A stretch of DNA of 64,000 nt from Arsenicicoccus piscis (lineage in GTDB: Bacteria; Actinomycetota; Actinomycetes; Actinomycetales; Dermatophilaceae), in the NCBI RefSeq assembly GCF_022568835.1, contig NZ_JAKZHV010000002.1, forward strand, positions 124,001 to 188,000, written 5' to 3'. Position 1 is the first letter of the stretch, and the number at the start of each line of letters is the position of its first letter. Positions 26,224 through 35,629 of the stretch are shown in pieces. The position numbers were made by a program, and so were the translations under genes. A model generated the notes under the pieces. It was not told where the DNA came from. It saw nothing but the letters and a program-made list of their open reading frames with translations, and made no database searches.

Positions 26224-27927
26224 ATGGTCGAGTCGCACGTCCCCACGCCCACCGCCGGTGACTTCGTCAGGGACCTGGTGCAGCGCGACCAGGAGCAGGG
26301 CACATTCGGCGAGCGGGTGCAGACCCGGTTCCCCCCGGAGCCCAACGGCTACCTCCACATCGGCCACGCCAAGGCCATCACGGTCGACTTCGGCACCGCC
26401 GAGGCGTTCGACGGCCTCTGCAACCTGCGGCTGGACGACACCAACCCCGACACCGAGGAGGCCGAGTTCGTCGACTCGATCCTCGAGGACATCGAGTGGC
26501 TGGGCTTCACGCCGCCGCGCCCCGTCCGGCACGCCTCGGACTACTTCGAGCAGCTCTACGCCTGGGCCGAGCACCTGATCACCGAGGGGTTCGCCTACGT
26601 CGACGAGCAGGACGCCGAGACGATCTCGGCGCAGCGCGGCGGCTACGGCAAGCCGGGCGTCGAGAGCCCCTATCGGGACCGCCCGGTCAAGGAGAGCCTC
26701 GACGTGTTCCGCCGGATGCGCGCGGGCGAGTTCCCTGACGGGGCAAAGGTGTTGCGCGCCAAGATCGACATGCAGCACGAGAACATGCAGCTGCGCGACC
26801 CGGTGATGTATCGCATCCGTCGCGGTCACCACTACCGCACCGGCGACGCGTGGTGCATCTACCCGACCTACGACTGGGCGCACGGCCAGAGCGACGCCAT
26901 CGAGGGCGTGACGCACTCGCTGTGCACGCTGGAGTTCCAGAGCAACCGACCGCTCTACGACTGGTATCTGGAGCACCTGCCGCTGCCCGGCGACCAACCG
27001 CGCCAGATCGAGTTCGCCCGCCTGGAGCTGACCCACACCATCACGTCCAAGCGCAAGCTCAAGCAGCTGATCGCCGAGGGCGTCGTCGACGGGTGGGACG
27101 ACCCGCGCATGCCCACGCTGCGGGGGCTGCGGCGAAGGGGCTACCCCGCCAAGGCGATTCGCGAGTTCCTCACGTCAATCGGTGTCGCCAAGACCAACTC
27201 GCGCCACAGCATCGAGCTGCTCGAGTCGTTCATCCGACGCGACCTCAACCTCACGGCGCAGCGGCGGATGGCGGTACTGCGGCCGCTCAAGGTCGTCATC
27301 ACCAACTGGCCGACCGACGAGACCGGCCAGCCGGTGGTCGAGCACTTCGAGGTGGCCAACAACCCCGAGAACGCCGACGACGGCACCCGCCAGGTCGCGT
27401 TCAGCGGTGAGCTGTGGATCGAGCAGGAGGACTTCGCGGAGGTCCCGCCGCCCAAGTACTTCCGCCTCTCCCCCGGTCGCGAGGTCCGGCTGCGCGGCGC
27501 CTACTTCGTCACCGCCACCGACGTCGTCAAGGACGCCGACGGCACCGTCACCGAGGTGCACGTGACCTACGACCCGGAGACCAAGGGCGGCACCGCCCCC
27601 GACGGGCGCAAGGTGAAGTCGACGATGCACTGGGTGTCTGCGCCGCACGCCGAGGACGCGACCGTGGCGCTCTACGAGCGGCTGTTCACCGCCGAGAACC
27701 CCGGCGAGGCGACCGGCGACCCGCTGGACGACCTCGACCGGAACTCACGCGAGGTCCTCACCGGGGCCAAGGTCGAGCGTGCGCTCGCCGACACCGCGCC
27801 CGGCGAGGTCGTGCAGTTCGAGCGGCTCGGCTACTTCGCGCACGACCCGCGCGAGCCGATGCTCTTCCACCGGACGGTGGGGCTGCGCGACGAGTGGGCG
27901 GCGATCCAGAAGCGCACCGCGCGCTGA
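26224..27927 (+). CDS. glnS: Glutaminyl-tRNA synthetase
   Basis: Class I synthetase that charges tRNA-Gln directly, 567 residues. The N-terminal motif RFPPEPNGYLHIGHAK (HIGH at residues 45-48) and the KMSKS equivalent ITSKRKL are present, as is the GlnRS-specific anticodon-binding beta-barrel region (residues about 340-560, with the VVEHFEVANNPE and YFRLSPGREVRLRGAY segments). Most actinobacteria lack GlnRS and make Gln-tRNA through GatCAB, so a true glnS is notable here; the PPEPNGYLH opening is the GlnRS form, not GluRS. The ATG at 26224 is chosen because the upstream frame overlaps the HAD gene. It is convergent with gltX, with a 4-base gap. Confidence 0.95.
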   Translation: MVESHVPTPTAGDFVRDLVQRDQEQGTFGERVQTRFPPEPNGYLHIGHAKAITVDFGTAEAFDGLCNLRLDDTNPDTEEAEFVDSILEDIEWLGFTPPRPVRHASDYFEQLYAWAEHLITEGFAYVDEQDAETISAQRGGYGKPGVESPYRDRPVKESLDVFRRMRAGEFPDGAKVLRAKIDMQHENMQLRDPVMYRIRRGHHYRTGDAWCIYPTYDWAHGQSDAIEGVTHSLCTLEFQSNRPLYDWYLEHLPLPGDQPRQIEFARLELTHTITSKRKLKQLIAEGVVDGWDDPRMPTLRGLRRRGYPAKAIREFLTSIGVAKTNSRHSIELLESFIRRDLNLTAQRRMAVLRPLKVVITNWPTDETGQPVVEHFEVANNPENADDGTRQVAFSGELWIEQEDFAEVPPPKYFRLSPGREVRLRGAYFVTATDVVKDADGTVTEVHVTYDPETKGGTAPDGRKVKSTMHWVSAPHAEDATVALYERLFTAENPGEATGDPLDDLDRNSREVLTGAKVERALADTAPGEVVQFERLGYFAHDPREPMLFHRTVGLRDEWAAIQKRTAR

Positions 27928-27931
27928 CCCG

Positions 27932-29443
<1,512 letters not shown>

Positions 29444-29560
29444 GGTGCTCCCAGCCTAGCGAAGCCCGGCCTCACCACCCTTTCTCCGCCCGTCCCCGGC
29501 CCTTCCTCTGCCCTTCCTCTGCCCTTCCCTCTGGCGAAGCGCCGGTGCGAAGATGCCAGC

Positions 29561-30247
29561 ATGCACCAGGCCAGGGAGGGGAACGGGTCAACGCGTCGCG
29601 GCGCGGGGTTCGCCGGCGCAGCGCGTCGCGGCGCGGGGTTCACCGGCGCAGCGGCGCTCGGCATGCTGCTGGCGACGACGCTCGCGGGGTGCGGTGGGGC
29701 GACGACCGCACCGACAGCGCCGTCCACGTCCGCGCCGTCCTCCCTCGCGTCGGCGGTCGCGACTCCGTCGGCTGCGGTGACTCAGCCGTTGACGGCCGGT
29801 CGGCTGCCGCCGGGCGCCCCGGCGAGCTACGCGCAGGCCGTGACGCACGTCGACCGGGCCCGACCCGACCCCACGCAACCGGCGGCCTTCCGGACACCGA
29901 GCGGCAACATCGCGTGCGTGCTCGGCGTGCCCGGCGACGACCAGGCCATGGTGTGCGAGATCACCGAGGGTGCGGTGGCGTCACCGACGTGCGGCGACGC
30001 CACCTCGAACCCGGACGGCCGTCGCGAGGTTGGCCGGCTCGTGCTCAAGGACGGCGTCGTCGACCAGGTGTGCAACAGCGACACCGTGCGGACCGGACCG
30101 GAGCCGGTGCTGGCCTACGGCCGGTCGACCAGCGTGCCGCAGGCCCCGGTGCAGTGCGTCAGCGAGAGCACCGGCGTGACCTGCATCGACCGGCAGCGTC
30201 GTGCCGGTTTCACGCTCGCCCGTGGGGGCTACCTCATCTGGCGGTAG
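29561..30247 (+). CDS. Lipoprotein with DUF6636-like domain
   Basis: A 228-residue predicted lipoprotein. A hydrophobic segment ends in the lipobox LAGC at about residues 41-44. Before it are two copies of a ten-residue unit (RRGAGFAGAA/RRGAGFTGAA) created by a tandem 30-bp duplication, which leaves two twin-arginine pairs in the n-region. A Ser/Thr/Pro-rich linker leads to a domain with the FRTPSGNIACVL opening and paired cysteines (C115, C130, C142, C169, C196, C206 region), resembling the secreted actinobacterial DUF6636 family. Function unknown. The start could also be a later GTG within the duplicated part. Confidence 0.65.
   Translation: MHQAREGNGSTRRGAGFAGAARRGAGFTGAAALGMLLATTLAGCGGATTAPTAPSTSAPSSLASAVATPSAAVTQPLTAGRLPPGAPASYAQAVTHVDRARPDPTQPAAFRTPSGNIACVLGVPGDDQAMVCEITEGAVASPTCGDATSNPDGRREVGRLVLKDGVVDQVCNSDTVRTGPEPVLAYGRSTSVPQAPVQCVSESTGVTCIDRQRRAGFTLARGGYLIWR
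29592..29651. repeat. Tandem 30-bp duplication in the lipoprotein signal region
   Basis: Positions 29592-29621 and 29622-29651 are identical except for one base (G versus A). The unit length is a multiple of three, so the reading frame is kept and ten residues are duplicated. Confidence 0.95.
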
Positions 30248-30268
30248 ACCGTCCCGCGGCGGGCAGGG

Positions 30269-31054
<786 letters not shown>

Positions 31055-31103
31055 GGGTCCGACTCTACCGAGGGTCCCGCTCGGCCGTCGCCCGGCGCCG
31101 ATG

Positions 31104-31628
31104 TCAGCCCCGGCGCTGCCACCAGCGTCTGGGTCGGGCAGCGAGGGCAGCAGCACGCGCCTCGGCCTCAGCCGCCGCCTGCGCCTCACGCTCGGCGCGA
31201 CGTCGCTCTGCGGCCTCGCGCCACAGCGCCACCATCTCCTCGACGTCCAACGTCTTGGCGATGGGCGGCATCTCGCGGCCCGTCGCGGGCCGGAGCCGGT
31301 CCAGCTTGACCCGTCGGTTGAAGTCCTCGACCACCCGGCGCACGGCCTGCTCGCTGGGGAGCCCGACCACCTCGCCCGGCAGGTCGGCGGCCTCGCGGCG
31401 CAGCGCCATCGTCGGGGACATCGCGCCGGACATGTCGAGCTGCTCGCGCTCGATCAATCCGTTGATCCACCAGTCCTCGCGGTAGGGCTGATCGATCGAC
31501 GGCAGCGGCTTGCCGGACCCCTTGAGGTTGTCGAACTCGCCACGCTCCATCGCCTCGCGGATGCGCTTCTCGGCGAGGGTCTCGACGTAGGGCGGCCGGT
31601 AGGACGGCCGCTTGGCGGGCTCAGCCAT
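31104..31628 (-). CDS. DUF1992 (DnaJ homologue subfamily C member 28-like) protein
   Basis: A 174-residue protein with the DUF1992 core: EKRIREAMERGEFDNLKGSGKPLP at residues 20-43, then a helix-rich part (ADLPGEVVGLPSEQAVRRVVEDFNRRV). The C-terminal 40 residues are a charged coiled-coil-like run rich in Ala, Glu and Arg, ending WWQRRG. No J-domain HPD motif is present, so chaperone activity is not implied despite the common name. It starts at ATG 31626-31628, 17 bases from the divergent gene at 31646, so its promoter must overlap that gene. Function unknown. Confidence 0.82.
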   Translation of the reverse strand: MAEPAKRPSYRPPYVETLAEKRIREAMERGEFDNLKGSGKPLPSIDQPYREDWWINGLIEREQLDMSGAMSPTMALRREAADLPGEVVGLPSEQAVRRVVEDFNRRVKLDRLRPATGREMPPIAKTLDVEEMVALWREAAERRRAEREAQAAAEAEARAAALAARPRRWWQRRG

Positions 31629-31645
31629 GCCGTCCAGTATCTACG

Positions 31646-32551
31646 ATGGACGCCGTGACGGCCGAGGACCGAGCAGCGGTGGTGCTCGAGCGCGAGCAGT
31701 GGTTGCCGCGTGCCGAGGCGCACCAGCGACGGGCCGAGGCGGCGACCCGCGAGCACCGCGCCCGCCGTGCGCGGGGGCAGAAGCACCCGCTGGAGGACTT
31801 CCTCTTCGAGTACTACGGGTTCCACCCCGGGCACCTCGCCCGCTGGCACCCGGGCCCGCACGTCGTGCTCCGCGACGCCCCCGAGCACGCCGGCTGGCGC
31901 CACTACACCACCGCCGGCGTAGACACCTCGCTGGACCTCCCGGGCTACCTGGCGGCCCGCGGTCGCACCGTCGAGTTCGTGCGAGACCTGTTGGTGCGCA
32001 CCGACTCTCGTGACGCGCAGTTCGGCTGCTTCGGCCTGCACGAGTGGGCCATGGTCTACCGCTCCACACCAGACAACGTGCGCCACCAGGGGCTGCCGCT
32101 GCGTCTCGGGCACGCGGGCACCGACGCGGTGGTCGAGGCGCACGAGATCCGCTGCTCGCACTATGACGCGTTCCGGTTCTTCACCCCCGACGCGAGACCG
32201 CGCAACCTGCTCGCGCCGGACCGCGACGGCCAGCGCGACAACGAGCAGCCCGGGTGCCTGCACGCCGGCGCGATGGACCTCTACCGCTGGTCCTTCAAGC
32301 TCGCCCCAGGCATCCCCAGCGACCTGCTGATGGACTGCTTCGATCTCGCCCGCGAAGCCCGCATCCTCGACATGCGCAGCTCGCCCTACGAAGTCAGCTC
32401 CCTCGGCCACACCAACCTCGCCATCGAGACCCCCGCCGGCAAGGCCGAGCACGTGCGCCGGCAACGCGCCATCGCCGACCGCGCCGGCCCCCTACGGCGA
32501 CGACTCATCGCCGCCTGCGAGGCCCTGATCACCGGATCCGGTGCGGCGTAG
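31646..32551 (+). CDS. Conserved actinobacterial protein of unknown function
   Basis: A 301-residue soluble protein, well conserved in actinobacteria and often labelled 3-methyladenine DNA glycosylase in databases. I see no helix-hairpin-helix or AlkA/AAG motif to support that label. Visible features are an Arg/Glu-rich N-terminal helix, DFLFEYYGFHPGHLARWHPG, several His-, Cys- and Asp-rich blocks (FGCFGLHEWAMVY, EIRCSHYDAFRFFTPDARP, CLHAGAMDLYRWSFKL) and EVSSLGHTNLAIETPAG. The clustered His, Cys and Asp residues suggest a metal-dependent enzyme. It is divergent from the DUF1992 gene. Confidence 0.7.
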   Translation: MDAVTAEDRAAVVLEREQWLPRAEAHQRRAEAATREHRARRARGQKHPLEDFLFEYYGFHPGHLARWHPGPHVVLRDAPEHAGWRHYTTAGVDTSLDLPGYLAARGRTVEFVRDLLVRTDSRDAQFGCFGLHEWAMVYRSTPDNVRHQGLPLRLGHAGTDAVVEAHEIRCSHYDAFRFFTPDARPRNLLAPDRDGQRDNEQPGCLHAGAMDLYRWSFKLAPGIPSDLLMDCFDLAREARILDMRSSPYEVSSLGHTNLAIETPAGKAEHVRRQRAIADRAGPLRRRLIAACEALITGSGAA

Positions 32552-32660
32552 GACACTCTTAGGTATCGGAACATCTTGGGGACTGCACATGTCCTTTTGA
32601 TCGCGAGCACACACATTCGGCGCGCGAGGAGACACAACCGGACGAAGCACCGAACGGCTG

Positions 32661-34268
32661 TCAGCGGACGGGCACGCCCTTGCGCCACAGGCCGTAGGTG
32701 AGCGCCTCGAGCAGTGCGATCCAGGACGCCTCGACGATGTTGGGCGCCACGCCCACGGTGGTCCACGAGGTGGAGTCGCCGGCCATCTCGAGCAGCACGT
32801 GCGTGGTGGCGTCGGTGCCGTGCGAGGAGTCGAGGATCCGCACCTTGTAGTCGATCAGCTCGAACCCGTCGATCTCCGGGTAGATCTCGGCGAGCGCCGA
32901 GCGCAGCCCCTCGTCGAGCGCGTTGACCGGCCCGTTGCCCTCGCCGGTGGCGACGATCCGTCGCCCGCCGGCACTCACCTTCACGGTGGCCTCGGAGATC
33001 GCCTCGCCCTGGTCCCCGCGGGCCTCCGCGATGACCCGCCAGGACTCGACCTCGCAGTAGCGGATCGGCTCGCCGGTCATCTCCCGCTGCATGAGCAGCT
33101 CGAACGAGGCGTCCGCCGCGTCGAACGTGTAGCCCCGCAGCTCCAGCTCCTTGACGCGCGTGACGATCTGCTGCTGCAGCTCGGGGCGACCGGCGAGGTC
33201 TACGCCCATCTCGCGAGCCTTGAGCTCGATCGAGGCGCGACCGGCCATGTTGGACACCAGGGTTCGCATCGCGTTGCCGACATGACCCGGGTCGGTGTGC
33301 TGGTAGAGGTCGGGGTCGACCTTGAGCGCCGACGCGTGCAGACCGGCCTTGTGCGCGAACGCCGACGCCCCGACGTAGGGCATCCGACCGATGGGCGGCA
33401 CGTTGGTGATCTCGCCGATCGCGTGCGCAATGCGGGTGGCTTCCTGCAGGTGCTCGGGCTCGACGACCTGCTGGCCCATCTTGAGCTGCAGGTTGCTCAT
33501 GACGGTCAGCAGGTTCGCGTTGCCGGTGCGCTCGCCGTAGCCGTTGACGGTGCCCTGCACCTGCACGACACCCGCCCCGACGGCTGCGAGCGAGTTCGCC
33601 ACCGCACACCCGGTGTCGTTGTGGCAGTGGATGCCGAGCTGGGCGCCCGTCTCGGCGATGACCTCCTGCACCACCTCGGTGATGCTGGCGGGCAGCATGC
33701 CGCCGTTGGTGTCGCACAGCGCCACCACCTCGGCGCCCGCCTCCATCGAGCGGCGGACGACCTCGAGGGCGTAGGCCCGGTCCAGCTCGAACCCGTCGAA
33801 GAAGTGCTCGGCGTCGAGGAACACCCGCCGACCCTCACCGGTGAGGAAGCGGATGGTGTCCTCGATCATCGCGAGGTTCTCGTCCTTGGTCGTGCGCAGC
33901 GCCCGCGCCACGTGACCGGTGTGCGACTTCGCGACCAGGGTGATCGCCTTCGCCTGGGAGTCCAGCAGCGCGCGGACCTGCGCGTCCTCGGACGCCTTCG
34001 CGTGGGCGCGCCGGGTCGATCCGAAGGCCGTGAAGACGGCGTTCTTGAGGTCTAGCTCCTGCTCCGCGCGGTCGAAGAACTCGGTGTCGCGCGGGTTCGC
34101 CCCCGGCCAGCCGCCCTCGATGAAGCCCACCCCGAGCTCGTCGAGGTGACGCGCGATCGCGAGCTTGTCGTGGACCGTGAGGTTGAGCCCCTCCTGCTGG
34201 GCGCCGTCGCGCAGGGTCGTGTCGTAGACCTGCAGCGCAGGTCCCGTCGAGCTCGACATCGTCGTCAT
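32661..34268 (-). CDS. cimA: (R)-citramalate synthase
   Basis: A 535-residue member of the DRE-TIM metallolyase family that condenses pyruvate and acetyl-CoA to citramalate, giving a threonine-independent entry to isoleucine. The N-terminal barrel begins VYDTTLRDGAQQEGLNL; the metal site includes GIHCHNDTGCAVAN; the C-terminal LeuA-type regulatory dimer domain spans about residues 410-535 (RVIAEARGDQ to LTYGLWRKGVPVR). The ATG at 34266-34268 follows GGAGGA at 6 bases; the upstream frame is rejected. Its products would be processed by LeuCD and LeuB, also in this window. The family resembles 2-isopropylmalate synthase, but length and the DGAQQEG opening favour CimA. Confidence 0.92.
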   Translation of the reverse strand: MTTMSSSTGPALQVYDTTLRDGAQQEGLNLTVHDKLAIARHLDELGVGFIEGGWPGANPRDTEFFDRAEQELDLKNAVFTAFGSTRRAHAKASEDAQVRALLDSQAKAITLVAKSHTGHVARALRTTKDENLAMIEDTIRFLTGEGRRVFLDAEHFFDGFELDRAYALEVVRRSMEAGAEVVALCDTNGGMLPASITEVVQEVIAETGAQLGIHCHNDTGCAVANSLAAVGAGVVQVQGTVNGYGERTGNANLLTVMSNLQLKMGQQVVEPEHLQEATRIAHAIGEITNVPPIGRMPYVGASAFAHKAGLHASALKVDPDLYQHTDPGHVGNAMRTLVSNMAGRASIELKAREMGVDLAGRPELQQQIVTRVKELELRGYTFDAADASFELLMQREMTGEPIRYCEVESWRVIAEARGDQGEAISEATVKVSAGGRRIVATGEGNGPVNALDEGLRSALAEIYPEIDGFELIDYKVRILDSSHGTDATTHVLLEMAGDSTSWTTVGVAPNIVEASWIALLEALTYGLWRKGVPVR

Positions 34269-34401
34269 CGTCTTCCTCCAAGGCACCAGGGGCGCGCCCA
34301 TCCTCCCGCGCCGTCTCGACCCGTGGCGCGTGCGTCCAGGCTTCAGACGCGCCGGGTCTGCGGACCGCACCTGCGCCCGATGGTGTTCATTCTTCCTTGA
34401 T

Positions 34402-34418
34402 GTTCAACTAAAGTGAAC
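34402..34418. promoter_or_regulatory. Palindromic operator before the AbiEi-like gene
   Basis: GTTCA and TGAAC arms flank a 7-base centre (ACTAAAG) immediately before the GTG start at 34421. Further GTTCA (34384-34388) and TGAAC (34431-34435) half-sites lie on each side. AbiEi-type antitoxins autorepress by binding such inverted repeats. Confidence 0.55.
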
Positions 34419-34420
34419 GC

Positions 34421-35470
34421 GTGGCTCCACTGAACGCGCCCGTGATGGACGGCACCCTGGCTACCCGGATCAGCGATCAGCTGCAGGCGCTGGGTGTCCG
34501 GACGACGTCACCGACCGAGGGGAACCCGTCCACCCTGACGGCTACCGCGACCGGCGCACAGCCACCCGCCCAGCTCGTCGTCGAGCTGCGGAGCCAGAAC
34601 AGCCCCGTGCTCCCCGCGCAGGTCGCTCGTTGGAGAGCAGACGCAGTCGATCGCCAGATCATGGTGGCGCAGTGGCACATCACCCCCGCCCGCGGAGCCC
34701 AGTACCGTGCGATGGGCCTGCCGTACATCGACGCCGCGGGCAACTGCTCGCTGGAGGCGCCTGGAGTCCACCTACTGGTGGAGGGTCGACAGCCCGTGCA
34801 CCGCGCGGCAGGGGAGGCACGGCCGTCGCGCGCCTTCGGACGATCCGGGTTGAAGGTGCTCTTCGTCCTGCTGACCCAGCGGCCCCTGCTCGCAGCGCCG
34901 TTGCGGCAGATCTCCCACCAGGCTCAGGTCTCGCTCGGGACCGCACAAGCGGTGTTGTCTGACCTCGTCGAGGAGGGCCACGTCCGGGATCGTCCCGACG
35001 GCCGGCAGCTCACGGACCCCTCGCGCCTCAGCGAGCAGTGGGTCGCGGCCTACCACCAGCGCCTGGCCCCCACGCTGGCGTCGGAGACCTGGTACGGCGC
35101 CGGGCCGGACCGCTGGTTGGCCCTGCTCAAGGAGCACGACCCCGAAGCTGCACTGAGCGGAGAGGCTGCTCTGGCGGCGTTCTCCACGCACGGCGTCCCG
35201 GACCTCGACATCCGCCCCGTCAGCACGTTGCTCTACGGCGACCCGCCCTGGCACCAGCTGAAGGTCCTCGGCCAGCTTCGGCGCCACGGATCGGGGTCGC
35301 CCGTCACTCTGCGCGAGCGCTTCTGGCGGACCGATACAGCTGATGATCACCGCCTGACGGTGCCGGACCTCCTCGTGTACGCCGACCTCGCGGCGTCACC
35401 CGACGACCGGTGGCAGCGGGCGGCCGGTGCCTTGTGGGAGGCCAGCGATGATCTACGACATCTGCGCTGA
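34421..35470 (+). CDS. AbiEi-like type IV antitoxin/transcription regulator, no toxin partner
   Basis: A 349-residue protein resembling AbiEi-family antitoxins. It has an N-terminal PD-(D/E)XK-like or beta-rich part (residues 1-120, with LPYIDAAGNCSL), a central winged helix (about 135-200, ISHQAQVSLGTAQAVLSDLVEEGHV), and a C-terminal domain (WLALLKEHDPEAALSGEAAL to the end). Partners are normally AbiEii nucleotidyltransferases encoded just downstream, but only a 15-codon overlapping ORF (35448-35492) is found here. The gene is preceded by a palindromic operator, fitting autorepression. GTG start at 34421, with no Shine-Dalgarno. Confidence 0.6.
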   Translation: MAPLNAPVMDGTLATRISDQLQALGVRTTSPTEGNPSTLTATATGAQPPAQLVVELRSQNSPVLPAQVARWRADAVDRQIMVAQWHITPARGAQYRAMGLPYIDAAGNCSLEAPGVHLLVEGRQPVHRAAGEARPSRAFGRSGLKVLFVLLTQRPLLAAPLRQISHQAQVSLGTAQAVLSDLVEEGHVRDRPDGRQLTDPSRLSEQWVAAYHQRLAPTLASETWYGAGPDRWLALLKEHDPEAALSGEAALAAFSTHGVPDLDIRPVSTLLYGDPPWHQLKVLGQLRRHGSGSPVTLRERFWRTDTADDHRLTVPDLLVYADLAASPDDRWQRAAGALWEASDDLRHLR

Positions 35471-35492
35471 TCGCAACGTGACTGGTAGGTGA
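35448..35492 (+). pseudogene. Possible remnant of an AbiEii toxin gene
   Basis: A 15-codon ORF (ATG at 35448, TGA at 35490-35492, MIYDICADRNVTGR) overlaps the end of the AbiEi-like gene in the position where a coupled toxin gene would start. The phrase YDICADR could be the start of a nucleotidyltransferase, but nothing recognisable follows before the phospholipase gene. This may be chance. Confidence 0.2.
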
Positions 35493-35629
35493 CGACGTCT
35501 GCCGCAGTGAGCGCTTCGCCCGGTCGTGAAGCCGACACGTGCAGGACACGCGCCGCTCACGTGGTTGTCGCCCGGATGGCCGAACGCGGGCGCTGCCCCA
35601 TCCCCTCAGCGCTGCGAGGTGTCTACGCC

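Noticed and set aside
31646-32551. 3-methyladenine DNA glycosylase identity for this gene.
   Set aside because: No motif of the AlkA or AAG families can be seen; the common name seems to be inherited annotation.
35489-35629. A longer phospholipase C beginning at 35489.
   Set aside because: The additional residues lack signal-peptide features, while the ATG at 35630 puts the RRRFLQ motif at the right distance.
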